From Paenibacillus illinoisensis NBRC 15959 (GTDB lineage: Bacteria > Bacillota > Bacilli > Paenibacillales > Paenibacillaceae): a stretch of DNA of 64,000 nt. Position numbers and translations under genes: made by a program. The DNA lies in contig NZ_BIME01000001.1 of NCBI RefSeq assembly GCF_004000925.1, positions 744,001 to 808,000 on the forward strand. Reading direction: 5' to 3'. Below are positions 34,297 through 43,975 of the stretch, one piece after another (the first letter of the stretch is position 1; each line of letters opens with the position of its first letter). Below the pieces are notes generated by a model that saw only the letters and a program-made list of their open reading frames with translations, ran no database searches and was not told the origin of the DNA.

Positions 34297-35192
34297 AGTT
34301 CAACCTCCCGTGCGTTTTGTTCTTCCAAAAGCAAACGGATCAACACGTCGGCAATAATGCCGCCAGCCGTTTTGGGAGCAACAATGCCGGGGAGGCCTGG
34401 CGCTAGAAGCGCTTTAATGCCGCGTTTTTCAGCATATCTGAAATCGCAGCCGCCAGGAGCGGATGCGAGGTCAATAATGACTGCTTTTTGCGGCATTCTG
34501 GACAGGATTTGTGCTGTGATTATCATAGTCGGTATCGTATTAAAAAGCAAGTCAACTGCCCCGGTTTGAGCGGCCAAATCCGTTGTCATGAAAGGCTTCC
34601 AGCCCATGATGTTAGCACGAGCTGCATCTTCTTCCCGCCTGATTCCCACCCGTACATTTGCCCCTAGACCCTGGAGCGTTTTCGCCATTGTGAATCCTGT
34701 TCGGCCGAGCCCAAGCACAATACATTCCGACCCGTGGATCGTGAAGTCCGTCTCCCGAATCGCCATAGCGACCGCTCCCTCAGCTGTCGGTATCGAGTTG
34801 TAGAGCGCAATATCGTCACGATCCAATACCTCAATAAGCCGCAAGCCGTTATCCACGCACAACTCACGCAAAAATGGCTTTGCCATTCCTGTGAAAACAA
34901 TACAATGCTCTGGCAATGCCGCTATCTGTTCTTTTTTGAGGAAAATCGGCAAGTCACTGAATGAGGTGCTCACTTTCCCCTGATCATCACATCCAACCAC
35001 GGGCAGCACCAGCACATCCGCAGATGCCAATACCTCATCCTCCAGCTCATGATGTTCAATCCCCGGAATAGAACGCTCCAGCTTGTCGAAACCGACCACA
35101 CTCACTGTGGCATCCAGCTCTGCGCATTTTTGAATGACTTCAAGCTGCCGCGCATCTCCGCCCAGGACTACTATCCGGACTCCGGTCAGCAT
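34293..35192 (-). CDS. dpaA: Dipicolinate synthase subunit A
   Basis: A 299-residue NAD(P)-dependent subunit (SpoVFA, 297 residues in B. subtilis). Two Rossmann-type glycine motifs are seen: VVLGGDARQLEV at the N-terminus and CIVLGLGRTGFTMAK in the second half. ATG at 35192, with GGAG 10 bases upstream. It is first in the dpaA-dpaB-(asd remnant)-dapG-dapA unit. A SigK-type promoter fits mother-cell expression late in sporulation, as known for B. subtilis spoVF. Confidence 0.95.
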   Translation of the reverse strand: MLTGVRIVVLGGDARQLEVIQKCAELDATVSVVGFDKLERSIPGIEHHELEDEVLASADVLVLPVVGCDDQGKVSTSFSDLPIFLKKEQIAALPEHCIVFTGMAKPFLRELCVDNGLRLIEVLDRDDIALYNSIPTAEGAVAMAIRETDFTIHGSECIVLGLGRTGFTMAKTLQGLGANVRVGIRREEDAARANIMGWKPFMTTDLAAQTGAVDLLFNTIPTMIITAQILSRMPQKAVIIDLASAPGGCDFRYAEKRGIKALLAPGLPGIVAPKTAGGIIADVLIRLLLEEQNAREVEL

Positions 35193-35225
35193 CGGGACGT
35201 CACTCCTTTCACCACATGTATGCCT

Positions 35226-35254
35226 TATCGTATGCAGGGGCCCACAGGGGGGTG
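35226..35254 (-). promoter_or_regulatory. dpaA: SigK-type promoter for dpaA
   Basis: CACC (35254-35251), a 16-base spacer and CATACGATA (35234-35226) match the SigK pattern mACm / CATAnnnTA exactly, about 35 bases upstream of dpaA. Confidence 0.75.
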
Positions 35255-35281
35255 AAAACATTTCCTATCTCTTCACCAAAC

Positions 35282-35309
35282 AAAAAAGGCCTTCCCGCAT
35301 GGGAAGGCC
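35282..35309 (-). terminator. Terminator after dut
   Basis: A perfect 9-pair stem GGCCTTCCC (35309-35301), loop ATGC, GGGAAGGCC (35296-35288), then six T (35287-35282). Confidence 0.95.
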
Positions 35310-35331
35310 CTTCATCATTCGTAGCCATTTA

Positions 35332-35775
35332 TTATTTTCCGGTATGACCGAATCCACCTTCACCGCGAACCGTTTCCGAAAGCTCGCTCACTTCGGTTAG
35401 TTCAACAGCAGGCACAGTCTGAAACACGATCTGGGCAATGCGTTCACCCCGTACAATCGTGAATGGCTCCTGACCCAGATTAATCAAAAGCACTTTAACC
35501 TCACCCCGGTAATCCGCATCAATGGTACCCGGTGTGTTTAAACAGGTAATGCCGTGTTTGAACGCCAGGCCACTGCGTGGGCGAATCTGTGCTTCAAGGC
35601 CCGCAGGCATAGCCATAGCCAGACCTGTCGGAATCAGCGTGCGCTGTCCCGGCTGCAATACAACGTCCTCCTGAAGCGCAGCAACTACATCAAAGCCTGA
35701 TGCAAGCTCCGACATTTTTTGTGGCAGTTTAATATCTTCATTGCCCGGCAACTTTTGAATTTGAACGTAATGCAA
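35332..35775 (-). CDS. dut: dUTP pyrophosphatase
   Basis: Trimeric dUTPase, hydrolysing dUTP to dUMP and pyrophosphate, which keeps uracil out of DNA and supplies dUMP. About 147 residues with all family motifs: [43 protein letters not shown] and the C-terminal arm [17 protein letters not shown] points to a TTG start at 35775 (9 bases) or 35778 (6 bases); an ATG at 35784 directly abuts the site. The gene overlaps the end of the M16 gene by about 38 bases. B. subtilis has ymxH at this spot. Confidence 0.93.
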   Translation of the reverse strand: MHYVQIQKLPGNEDIKLPQKMSELASGFDVVAALQEDVVLQPGQRTLIPTGLAMAMPAGLEAQIRPRSGLAFKHGITCLNTPGTIDADYRGEVKVLLINLGQEPFTIVRGERIAQIVFQTVPAVELTEVSELSETVRGEGGFGHTGK

Positions 35776-37021
35776 CAAAATCATCCCTTCTTAATCCAGC
35801 AATAGTGCGATCAGAGGCACCGACCATAGCAAGCGCAAACGGCTCCGCGAACATCAGGTCAAGTACAGCATCGATATCTTCCATCGTTACTTGTTCAATT
35901 TTGGAGATCATTTCATCCAGCGTATGGTGTCTGCCCAGCATCAGTTCGTTTTTACCCAAACGATTCATCCGGCTTCCCGTGCTTTCCAAACTGAGAATCA
36001 GACTTCCCTTCAGCTGTTCTTTTCCTTTGCGCAGCTCATCTTCCGTCAGACCGTTAACTGCAAGATCCTGCAGAACCTCTTTGGTCAGGTCCAACACTTC
36101 TTTCGTTTGTTTTGGTGCAGTACCAGCATATATCGTGAACAGACCGCTGTCCGCATGAGAACTGTGATAGGAATATACGGAGTATGCCAGTCCGCGTTTT
36201 TCACGAATTTCCTGGAACAGTCTGGAGCTCATGCCGCCACCAATAGCATTGTTCAATACAACCATGGCAAACTGCAGTGGGTCTCCAATTTTGCAGCCCG
36301 GGAACGAAATACAGATGTGATTCTGTTCGGTTTTCTTCTTGTGAAAGAGCTGCCCACTCTGGAATTTAGGAACGGTGATCTGTTCTGCCGCACCATGAAC
36401 GTCAAATGATCCAAAGTGTTTTTCCATCAACTCAATTACACTGTCATCAATATTACCTGCAATACTAATAACTGTGTTCTCAATGGTGTAGTGCTCTTTC
36501 ATATAAGCACGCAGATCGTTCGAACCCATCGCTTTGAGTCGTTCCTCCGTACCCAAAATCGGGTAAGCCAGTGGATGCTCTCCATATGCAGCCGTAGCCA
36601 TCAGATCATGTACCATATCATCCGGGGTATCCTCGTACATTGAAATCTCTTCCAGGATGACATTTTTCTCCTTGATGAGCTCGCCATCATCCATTTTGGA
36701 ACGAAAAAACATGTCAGACAATACATCTACAGCGATAGGCAGATGCTCATCCAATACTTTAGCATAATAACACGTGTATTCTTTTGAAGTGAACGCGTTC
36801 ACGTTACCGCCGATAGCATCAAACTGTTCCGCAATTGCCTTGGCATCGTAACGATCCGTTCCCTTGAACAACATGTGCTCAATAAAATGTGATACTCCAT
36901 TGTTAACAGGCTGCTCGTTGCGCGATCCTGTCTTGACCCATATACCAAAAGACACGGAACGACAGGTCGGAATCTGTTCCATGACTACCCTGAGGCCATT
37001 GCCCAGCTGAATTTTTTTCAC
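35738..37021 (-). CDS. mlpA: M16-family zinc peptidase (MlpA/YmxG)
   Basis: A 427-residue processing-peptidase-like enzyme with an intact zinc site, HFIEH (His45, Glu48, His49) and a downstream Glu in [12 protein letters not shown]. The [16 protein letters not shown] motif in the second half is the usual substrate-holding segment. B. subtilis MlpA (409 residues) affects extracellular protease regulation. The GTG at 37021 is used because GGAGGG lies 6-7 bases upstream; the longer open frame to 37123 has no good site. It follows ylxY by 95 bases. Confidence 0.92.
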   Translation of the reverse strand: MKKIQLGNGLRVVMEQIPTCRSVSFGIWVKTGSRNEQPVNNGVSHFIEHMLFKGTDRYDAKAIAEQFDAIGGNVNAFTSKEYTCYYAKVLDEHLPIAVDVLSDMFFRSKMDDGELIKEKNVILEEISMYEDTPDDMVHDLMATAAYGEHPLAYPILGTEERLKAMGSNDLRAYMKEHYTIENTVISIAGNIDDSVIELMEKHFGSFDVHGAAEQITVPKFQSGQLFHKKKTEQNHICISFPGCKIGDPLQFAMVVLNNAIGGGMSSRLFQEIREKRGLAYSVYSYHSSHADSGLFTIYAGTAPKQTKEVLDLTKEVLQDLAVNGLTEDELRKGKEQLKGSLILSLESTGSRMNRLGKNELMLGRHHTLDEMISKIEQVTMEDIDAVLDLMFAEPFALAMVGASDRTIAGLRRDDFVALRSNSKVAGQ

Positions 37022-37115
37022 GGTTGGCCCTCCTACATCTCTATAATTGCCCTGATCTCCAAAAACGAAATCGACATTTGGTTCCAACTGTTTGATATTA
37101 ACAAAAAAACGCCGC

Positions 37116-38111
37116 TCACTCAACCGCTGGAGCTTTTATGCGTTCCGAAGATAACGTCTCACTCACTGTACCAAGAACGAGGCCTTTCGCACGAATCGAC
37201 TCAATCATGCCTTTCAGCGCTCCTGAAGAGGATGCAGTGGGATGCATCAAAATTAACGTACCCGCTTCCACTTTTGCCCCAATTTTATTTACAATGGAAG
37301 CTGAACTTGGCTTTCTCCAATCGACGGTGTCCAGTGTCCAGAGGACCGTTTGCAACCCCATGCTTGAGGCAATGTCTACAGTTTTCTGATTAAAGTCACC
37401 TGACGGGGGAGCAAACCAGCGGTTTTCCACCCCTAGCTTCTCTTTGAGCAGATCCTCTGTCTTACTTATCTCAAGTCTGGCCCGTTCTGCGCTCAATCGA
37501 CTCATGTTCGGATGAGAGTACGCATGGTTGGACAGTTCATGACCTCGTTTCTGAATCTCTTTGGCGAGCTCGGCATTTTTCTTTAACCAGCTTCCATCCA
37601 GAAAAAAGGTCGCCTTTACCTTCTCAGCATCGAGCGTGTCAAGCATCGGGATAATATACTCATTCCCCCAAGCCACATTAATCATAAACGAGACCATCGG
37701 CTTTGCCGGATTTCCCCGGAATACCGGGTGAGCCCCAAGATCCTTGAGCTGGATTTCTGGTTCAACCTGACGATAAACATAAGAAATTTTGGTATTGAGG
37801 TTACCACCCAGTGCCTTGCGATACGTGGCTTCCACATCAATCTTTAAGCCGTTATATCCCGGTATTGCCTTCCATACCCTGTCCACTTTGGCGTTGACCG
37901 GGGCTATTTTTGTTTCGGCCGCTTTATCACGGATCGCCGACAACAGGGCATCCTCTCCAGTCGCCTCTTGAAACATATCAAATGCATTTTGTGTCCCCGG
38001 GCCATCCCGAATCTCCGTAATGTATGTACGTACACTGCCTACTTGTCCGACCAGTATGACAGCCGCCACACCCGCCAGAACTGCAACCAGCTTTTTGGAT
38101 TGGTTTTTCAC
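37116..38111 (-). CDS. ylxY: YlxY sporulation polysaccharide-deacetylase-like protein
   Basis: A 331-residue protein with an N-terminal membrane anchor (about 8-24) and a C-terminal NodB-homology domain (about 140-320). The His pair SNHAYSHPNMS is present, and GTLILMHPTA is the last motif. The usual TFDDGP motif is replaced by MINVAWGNEY, so the catalytic Asp-Asp is missing, as in the YlxY family generally. Deacetylase activity is therefore doubtful. It starts with GTG at 38111 after GGGAGG. A SigE-type promoter lies just upstream, consistent with mother-cell expression. Confidence 0.85.
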   Translation of the reverse strand: MKNQSKKLVAVLAGVAAVILVGQVGSVRTYITEIRDGPGTQNAFDMFQEATGEDALLSAIRDKAAETKIAPVNAKVDRVWKAIPGYNGLKIDVEATYRKALGGNLNTKISYVYRQVEPEIQLKDLGAHPVFRGNPAKPMVSFMINVAWGNEYIIPMLDTLDAEKVKATFFLDGSWLKKNAELAKEIQKRGHELSNHAYSHPNMSRLSAERARLEISKTEDLLKEKLGVENRWFAPPSGDFNQKTVDIASSMGLQTVLWTLDTVDWRKPSSASIVNKIGAKVEAGTLILMHPTASSSGALKGMIESIRAKGLVLGTVSETLSSERIKAPAVE

Positions 38112-38140
38112 AGTTCCATCCTCCCGCCGTCTTTGTCCCC

Positions 38141-38169
38141 ATCATATGAGGACAAGGGCAAGAATATGA
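38141..38169 (-). promoter_or_regulatory. ylxY: SigE-type promoter for ylxY
   Basis: TCATATT (38169-38163), a 14-base spacer and CATATGAT (38148-38141) match the SigE pattern kmATATT-N14-CATACAhT closely, 30 bases upstream of the GTG. Confidence 0.65.
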
Positions 38170-38287
38170 ACAAATTCAGGCAGTCTTTTGAAACCCATTA
38201 ACGTTTCCGATTTTAGGCGTTAAAAAAAGAGCCAGAAATCACATTCTGTCTCTTCATTCAATGAATCTGTAATAATTAAGGCAGAGC

Positions 38288-40390
38288 TTAGGACTGCGCC
38301 GGAGCTTCAGCCGTCAATACTGCTTTGCGGGACAAGTTGATGCGACCTTGTTGGTCAATTTCCGTTACTTTAACGGTAATGGAATCACCTACGGCTACAA
38401 CATCTTCTACTTTGGCAACACGTTCTGTTGACAGTTGTGAGATGTGAACCAGACCCTCTTTGTTCGGCAGAACTTCGACAAATGCACCGAATTTCTCAAC
38501 ACGTTTTACTTTGCCGACATAAATCTCGCCGACCAGCACTTCACGTACGATTCCTTCGATAATCGATTTTGCCTTATCGTTCATGTCCTGGTTGGAAGAA
38601 GCGATAAATACGCGTCCATCCTGTTCAATATCAATTTTAACACCAGTTTCCTCGATGATTTTATTGATAATTTTACCACCAGCACCGATAACATCACGGA
38701 TTTTATCTGGATTAATATGCATAGTCGTAATTTTAGGCGCATATTGAGACAGCTGCTCACGCGGTGTTTTCATTACTTCGGTCATTTTGCCCAGGATATG
38801 CATACGGCCCTCTTTGGCTTGAGCCAAAGCTTCGGACAAAATTTGACGATCAATACCATCAATTTTAATATCCATCTGGATCGCTGTTACACCTTCAGGT
38901 GTTCCTGCCACTTTGAAGTCCATGTCACCCAGGTGATCTTCCATACCTTGAATATCACTAAGAATGGACACATGCTCTCCATCTTTGATGAGACCCATAG
39001 CTACCCCAGCAACCGGAGCTTTAATTGGTACACCAGCATCCATCATCGCAAGCGTACTTGCACAGATACTTGCTTGTGAAGTTGATCCGTTTGATTCCAA
39101 TACTTCTGATACCAGACGAATTGTGTACGGGAAGTCCGTCTCCGAAGGAATAACTTTAGAAAGAGCACGTTCACCCAATGCACCATGTCCAATCTCACGA
39201 CGGCCTGGAGCACGCAATGGACGAGCTTCACCCACGCTGAATGGCGGGAAGTTGTAATGATGCATGAAGCGTTTGGTTTCTTCCAAACTGATTCCGTCCA
39301 GAATCTGAACATCACCCAATGCACCCAAGGTACAAATGCTAAGTGCTTGTGTTTGACCACGTGTGAATAAACCGGAACCATGTGTACGCGGCAGCAATGA
39401 TGTATCACACTCAATTGGACGAATCTCAGCAAGTCCACGTCCGTCAGGACGAACCTTATCATGTGTGATCAAGCGACGCACTTCTTCTTTGACGATGTCG
39501 TGCAGCACTTCTTTCACGTCTTTGAGCAGTTCAGGAGTCTCGATGTATTGCTCTTCAAAATGAGCAACAGTTTCGTCATTCACTGCATCAATCGCATCTT
39601 GACGAGCATGCTTCTCAGCGATTTTAACTGCTTCTACCAAGCGAGCACTCGCATATTCACGTACAACACTGTTCACTTCAGCATTTACAGCGTGCAGTTT
39701 TACAGCCATTTTTTCTTTGCCGGCCACTTTAACCAGTTCTTCAATGACAGCCACAATGTTCTTGATTTCATCATGTCCGAACATGATGGCTTCAAGCATG
39801 ACTTCTTCCGGAACTTCGTTTGCTTCTGCCTCTACCATCATAATGGCATCTTTGGTTCCAGCAACAACGAGTTCAATTTCACTGACTTCAAGCTGTGCAA
39901 TGGTTGGGTTGATAATGAATTCGCCATCAATACGTCCAACTTTTACGCCACCGATTGGCCCGTTGAATGGTACGTCCGAAATACTCAGTGCAGCCGATGT
40001 ACCGATCATGGCAGCAATCTGTGGTTCACAGTCCTGATCAACACTCATAACGATGTTAAGAACTTGTACATCATTACGGAAACCTTCAGGGAACAATGGA
40101 CGAATTGGACGGTCTGTCAGACGACTAGCAAGAATGGCTTTCTCGCTTGGTCTTCCTTCCCGTTTAATGAATCCGCCTGGAATTTTACCTACAGCATACA
40201 ATCTTTCCTCATAGTTCACCGTGAGCGGGAAAAAGTCCAGATCTTTCGGTTCGCTTGATGCGGTAACAGTACACAAAACAACCGTATCTCCGTATGTTAC
40301 TTTAACAGCAGCATTTGCCTGTTTAGCCAAACGTCCTGTTTCAAGCACAAGCGTTCTTCCACCAAGCTGCATTTCAACACGCTTTTCCAT
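38288..40390 (-). CDS. pnp: Polynucleotide phosphorylase
   Basis: Phosphorolytic 3'-5' exoribonuclease of mRNA decay. The 700 residues have two RNase PH domains ([19 protein letters not shown] start; second with [14 protein letters not shown]), the helical domain between, a KH domain ([15 protein letters not shown]) and a C-terminal S1 domain ([20 protein letters not shown]). The ATG at 40390 has AAGGAGGG 5-6 bases upstream. It follows rpsO, the usual order, with two hairpins between that may regulate its level. Confidence 0.97.
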   Translation of the reverse strand: MEKRVEMQLGGRTLVLETGRLAKQANAAVKVTYGDTVVLCTVTASSEPKDLDFFPLTVNYEERLYAVGKIPGGFIKREGRPSEKAILASRLTDRPIRPLFPEGFRNDVQVLNIVMSVDQDCEPQIAAMIGTSAALSISDVPFNGPIGGVKVGRIDGEFIINPTIAQLEVSEIELVVAGTKDAIMMVEAEANEVPEEVMLEAIMFGHDEIKNIVAVIEELVKVAGKEKMAVKLHAVNAEVNSVVREYASARLVEAVKIAEKHARQDAIDAVNDETVAHFEEQYIETPELLKDVKEVLHDIVKEEVRRLITHDKVRPDGRGLAEIRPIECDTSLLPRTHGSGLFTRGQTQALSICTLGALGDVQILDGISLEETKRFMHHYNFPPFSVGEARPLRAPGRREIGHGALGERALSKVIPSETDFPYTIRLVSEVLESNGSTSQASICASTLAMMDAGVPIKAPVAGVAMGLIKDGEHVSILSDIQGMEDHLGDMDFKVAGTPEGVTAIQMDIKIDGIDRQILSEALAQAKEGRMHILGKMTEVMKTPREQLSQYAPKITTMHINPDKIRDVIGAGGKIINKIIEETGVKIDIEQDGRVFIASSNQDMNDKAKSIIEGIVREVLVGEIYVGKVKRVEKFGAFVEVLPNKEGLVHISQLSTERVAKVEDVVAVGDSITVKVTEIDQQGRINLSRKAVLTAEAPAQS

Positions 40391-40475
40391 GAAATCCCTC
40401 CTTCTAATCGTTCCTAACACAATGGATTCTGCATTTTCTCAGTATTTCCTGCTTGTCCTGCATTCATTAACTTGC

Positions 40476-40499
40476 AAAACAAAAGCTCCTTGCGGAGCT
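40476..40499 (-). terminator. Hairpin between rpsO and pnp
   Basis: AGCTCC (40499-40494), tetraloop GCAA, GGAGCT (40489-40484), then TTTTG. A compact terminator or attenuator between rpsO and pnp, 86 bases before the pnp start. Confidence 0.75.
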
Positions 40500-40534
40500 G
40501 TCATCTACAAATATATGGCAACATGTTCATCTAC

Positions 40535-40601
40535 AAAACAACCCGGCTGTAAACTCCGCTTCTCCCTCAATACAGAGGAACGACGGAAAACAGCCAGGTT
40601 G
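40535..40601 (-). terminator. Long hairpin immediately after rpsO
   Basis: CAACCTGGCTGT (40601-40590) pairs with ACAGCCGGGTTG (40550-40539) with one wobble, and then TTTTG. Inner pairings TTCCG/CGGAG and CCTC/GAGG fill the loop. It begins 23 bases past the rpsO stop. Confidence 0.7.
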
Positions 40602-40623
40602 GTTTTGAAAACATGTACGATAA

Positions 40624-40893
40624 TTAACGACGCAATCCGAGTTTCTCGATCAATGCGCTGTAACGTTTAACATCTTTGTTTTTCACGTAAGCCAAGAGCT
40701 TACGACGTTGACCTACCATTTTCAAAAGTCCACGACGTGAGTGGTGGTCTTTCTTATGCGTACGCAAGTGGTCTGTCAAACTTCTGATGTTTTCCGTAAG
40801 GATAGCAACTTGCACCTCAGGTGATCCAGTATCGGACTCATGAGTTTTGTGCTCGTCGATCAGTTGTTGTTTACGTTCTTGAGTCAATGCCAT
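40624..40893 (-). CDS. rpsO: 30S ribosomal protein S15
   Basis: The 89-residue S15 binds 16S rRNA at the central domain and starts platform assembly. It begins [20 protein letters not shown] and has the conserved [16 protein letters not shown] and [21 protein letters not shown] at 40893 with AAGGAGG. A promoter lies at 40997-41026, and the intervening 100-base leader is structured; S15 leaders in Bacillales are known to bind S15 for autogenous control. Confidence 0.97.
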   Translation of the reverse strand: MALTQERKQQLIDEHKTHESDTGSPEVQVAILTENIRSLTDHLRTHKKDHHSRRGLLKMVGQRRKLLAYVKNKDVKRYSALIEKLGLRR

Positions 40894-40907
40894 CCTATTC
40901 ACCTCCT

Positions 40908-40985
40908 TCATTATAATCGCCATTAGCCTCGTTACCGCCGGTGAGAGCGTGCAACCAAGCCAAGGTTGTCTGTTGTCCAAAACGA
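40908..40985 (-). promoter_or_regulatory. rpsO: Structured rpsO leader, possible S15-binding site
   Basis: The rpsO leader contains a hairpin GTTGTC/GACAAC, a second pairing GACAACC/GGTTG, and a GGCGGTAACGAGGC segment near the ribosome-binding site. This fits an autogenous S15 leader, but the fold has not been modelled and the assignment rests on position and known S15 regulation. Confidence 0.45.
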
Positions 40986-40996
40986 CAACGTAGTAC

Positions 40997-41026
40997 ATTA
41001 TATCATAGTTGCCTAACCAAAGTAAA
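40997..41026 (-). promoter_or_regulatory. rpsO: Sigma-A promoter for rpsO
   Basis: TTTACT (41026-41021), an 18-base spacer and TATAAT (41002-40997). Confidence 0.65.
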
Positions 41027-41052
41027 TGTAAACATACATTTTACTCAGAATT

Positions 41053-41991
41053 TCAACCTAAGAGTCTTGCAGCAGTCAAGGCATCTTCCCGAATCTGGCT
41101 GATCAAAGCGTCGATGGAGTCAAACTTGCGTTCTTCCCGAATATAGTGAACCAGTTCGACCTTCAGTTCCTCATCATAGAGATGCCCTTCAAAATCAAGC
41201 ACATGTACTTCAAATGTAGGCTTCATCCCGCTATCGTGGAACGTAGGCTTCACACCGAGGTTCATTACCCCTCGCAACGACTGCTCCCCATGATATACGC
41301 GTACAGCATACACACCTTTCGCTGGTGCCACATAATGATCTGTCAATTCGAGATTGGCAGTAGGGAAACCAATGGTCCGGCCGCGTTTCTCTCCGTGGAT
41401 AACGGTTCCTCTGATACTGTATGGACGACCAAGCCACTGACTCGCTTCATCCATTTCTCCACGTTTAAGCAAACCACGAATTAAAGAACTGCTGACCTTC
41501 TCGCCATTAAGCAGGAATGGAGGTACAGTTTCCACAGCCATCTCATTGCTGCCCAGCGAACGAAGCATCTGTTCATCACCGGCTCCCTTGTGACCAAAAC
41601 GGAAGTCAAAACCAACGACCGCCGTTCGTGTCTGAAGCGGAAAGAGCAGATCATGTACAAACTGCTCCGGTGTCAAATGTGAAAATTCTTCATTAAACTC
41701 CACAACATATAACACGTCAACGCCCATCTCTGCCAAGATATCTTCCTTATCTCTCAGGGGCGTCAAATAACCTTCATAATCTCCTTTGCGCATGACTTCC
41801 TTCGGATGCGGATGGAAGGTCATTACCGCTGACTGCATGCCCTTTTCACGAGCAATGCGGACAGCTGACAGAATGACGCTTGCATGTCCGAGATGCATTC
41901 CGTCAAATTGGCCAATGGCCAGCACCTGGGGTTGTCTACGCAATTCATCGGAAGTTAATGTCTGCGGATACGTTAGCATTACGGTTTTCAT
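41053..41991 (-). CDS. ribF: Bifunctional riboflavin kinase / FAD synthetase
   Basis: Makes FMN and then FAD from riboflavin. The 312 residues show the N-terminal nucleotidyltransferase domain (LAIGQFDGMHLGH, then VGFDFRFGHKGAG and SSSLIRGLL) and the C-terminal flavokinase domain (GRTIGFPTANLEL, GVMNLGVKPTF). The ATG at 41991 has AGGTG 9 bases upstream and gives the usual family length. It is last in the nusA operon, following truB by about 70 bases, the Bacillus order. Confidence 0.95.
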   Translation of the reverse strand: MKTVMLTYPQTLTSDELRRQPQVLAIGQFDGMHLGHASVILSAVRIAREKGMQSAVMTFHPHPKEVMRKGDYEGYLTPLRDKEDILAEMGVDVLYVVEFNEEFSHLTPEQFVHDLLFPLQTRTAVVGFDFRFGHKGAGDEQMLRSLGSNEMAVETVPPFLLNGEKVSSSLIRGLLKRGEMDEASQWLGRPYSIRGTVIHGEKRGRTIGFPTANLELTDHYVAPAKGVYAVRVYHGEQSLRGVMNLGVKPTFHDSGMKPTFEVHVLDFEGHLYDEELKVELVHYIREERKFDSIDALISQIREDALTAARLLG

Positions 41992-42061
41992 ACAATCATT
42001 CACCTGCATTTCACTTGATAGACCGAGCTTAACATCACATGAACCTAAACTCAAGGCCTCT

Positions 42062-42985
42062 TTATTCCGGTAAAAATACCTTAACAGCTCGAACTGTTGG
42101 TTTATGTTCATCCCGTTCGAAAATACCGAGAAATGTGCCATCCTGAGCATATAACCGCAAAAGTCCTGGCTGCTCCACGGGCGGCTCCAATAAACGTGCA
42201 GACAATTTCTGACCTTGGAGAGCGCCTTTGGTGTTATCCTCTGGAACTTTGTGGGCAGGCATGTAGTCAACGGCATCATCTACCGAAATCAGCACTTCAG
42301 CCAGCGTACCTGCGGCCATGTGCTGTTCCACATCCTCAAATCGCAAGCACCGATCCGCTGTGATTCCCGCAGAAATGGTACGTTCAAGCTGTACCATGGT
42401 AGATGGGTATCCCAGTTCTCGGCCGATATCTACGCACAATGTTCGAATATATGTTCCTTTAGAACATAATGCCCGGAAGGAAATATCTGTCGTGTCGCCA
42501 TGCGTTTCGATTCCGGTCAGTTCAATCTCGTAAATCGTAACCTCACGGCTCTTACGCTCCACTGTTTTGCCTTCACGTGCAAGCTCATACAGACGTTTAC
42601 CGTCGACTTTTACTGCTGAATACATGGGTGGAACCTGCGAAATCGTACCTTTAAACTGATTCAGGACCTCAAGCACCTGTTCTTCGGTAACTTGGACTGG
42701 TTCTTCCGAACGTTCAATAACCTCACCTGTCAGATCCTCCGTGTCCGTAGACAGGCCCAATCGTAGTGTTGCCAAGTACTCTTTCGGAAGTTCCTGCATG
42801 TATTCGACTACCCGTGTGGCACGTCCGAGACACAGCGGAAGTACACCTGTAACTTGTGGGTCCAACGTTCCGGTGTGTCCAATACGCTTCATTTTCAGAA
42901 TGCGCCGCATTTTGGCTACAACATCATGCGAGGTGAATCCTGCCGGCTTGTATACAGGCAAAATTCCTTCAAGTGGTTTTACCAT
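42062..42985 (-). CDS. truB: tRNA pseudouridine(55) synthase
   Basis: Converts U55 of the T-loop to pseudouridine. The 307 residues include the catalytic HTGTLDPQVTGVLPLCLG (Asp), YKPAGFTSHD at the start, VPPMYSAVKVDGKRLYELAR and CSKGTYIRTLC. Its ATG at 42985 overlaps the nrnA end by 7 bases, so translation is likely coupled. It is a TruB, not the wider RluD class. Confidence 0.96.
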   Translation of the reverse strand: MVKPLEGILPVYKPAGFTSHDVVAKMRRILKMKRIGHTGTLDPQVTGVLPLCLGRATRVVEYMQELPKEYLATLRLGLSTDTEDLTGEVIERSEEPVQVTEEQVLEVLNQFKGTISQVPPMYSAVKVDGKRLYELAREGKTVERKSREVTIYEIELTGIETHGDTTDISFRALCSKGTYIRTLCVDIGRELGYPSTMVQLERTISAGITADRCLRFEDVEQHMAAGTLAEVLISVDDAVDYMPAHKVPEDNTKGALQGQKLSARLLEPPVEQPGLLRLYAQDGTFLGIFERDEHKPTVRAVKVFLPE

Positions 42986-43956
42986 TGCGCATTCACCTGC
43001 TTCAGCACTTTGGCTACGATCTCTTCCAACTCACCTTCCACACGACACCCGGCAGCCAGTACGTGGCCTCCTCCGCCAAATGTTTGTGCAAGCGCAGCAA
43101 CATCGACTTTACCTGCCGACCGAAGAGACACTTTTACTGCGTTATTGTTGATGACTTTGAAAAAAATCCCCACTTCTACACCTTGAATATTACGGGGATA
43201 GTTTACAACGCCTTCGAGATCCTCATTAGCCGCTCCACAAGCAATCATATCTTCCGGCGTAATAACCACCCAAGCAATTTTTCCATCCTCTGTCATCTGC
43301 AGACTCGAAAGTGCCTGATTCAATATCCGAACTTGGGGAAGCGTAACCTGTTCAAGCAAAATTTGCGCAAGGTACGGTCCATTTACACCATGCTCAAGCA
43401 ATTTGGATGCTGTTGACATTACATTTGGACTGGTATTCGCGTACCGGAACCCGCCTGTATCCGTAAGCAACCCTGTATATATAGCCGTTGCAGAATCTTG
43501 GTTCAACGTCACCGGGAACAAGTTTACAAAATCAAACAGGATCTCTGCAGTAGCTGCCGCATCCGGCTTAATGATATTAACCGTTCCATAAGCATCATTG
43601 GTGGGGTGGTGATCAATATTTAGAATAACAGCATCTTCTTCGAAATAATGGCGAGTTAGGCCCACTCTTGCAAAGTCTGCACAGTCTACACAAATCACTG
43701 CTTTATATTTACGCTGCGGTGGTTGTTCGGTCATGTTCACGATTTCGTCTGCACCCCACAAAAAACGCATCCGCTGCGGGATCTCACCTTCATTTATCAT
43801 CGTGAATGTCTTCCCCAGACATGACAGCAGCCAGCCCACTGTTACCGTCGAGCTGACTGCGTCACCGTCCGGCTGTACATGCGACACGACCAGGTAATCA
43901 TCATGCTCCAGCAGAAATTGCTTTCCTGCCTGAAGCGCCTGTTCATAAGTGTGCAT
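42979..43956 (-). CDS. nrnA: DHH-family oligoribonuclease / pAp phosphatase
   Basis: A 325-residue DHH/DHHA1 phosphoesterase, which degrades short RNA oligomers and removes the 3' phosphate from pAp in B. subtilis. Motifs: SHVQPDGDAVSST (DGD), VDCADFAR, the DHH motif in NIDHHPTND, and the C-terminal GGGGHVLAAGC. The ATG at 43956 follows AAAGGAG by 5-6 bases. Its place between rbfA and truB is common in Firmicutes outside B. subtilis, where the nrnA gene is elsewhere. Confidence 0.93.
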   Translation of the reverse strand: MHTYEQALQAGKQFLLEHDDYLVVSHVQPDGDAVSSTVTVGWLLSCLGKTFTMINEGEIPQRMRFLWGADEIVNMTEQPPQRKYKAVICVDCADFARVGLTRHYFEEDAVILNIDHHPTNDAYGTVNIIKPDAAATAEILFDFVNLFPVTLNQDSATAIYTGLLTDTGGFRYANTSPNVMSTASKLLEHGVNGPYLAQILLEQVTLPQVRILNQALSSLQMTEDGKIAWVVITPEDMIACGAANEDLEGVVNYPRNIQGVEVGIFFKVINNNAVKVSLRSAGKVDVAALAQTFGGGGHVLAAGCRVEGELEEIVAKVLKQVNAQW

Positions 43957-43975
43957 TGCCGTCTCCTTTATGCTG

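Noticed and set aside
41026..41046. AAATGTA/TACATTT hairpin after ribF considered as a terminator
   Set aside because: The stem is all A-T but for one pair per arm, no T-run follows, and it overlaps the rpsO -35 region.
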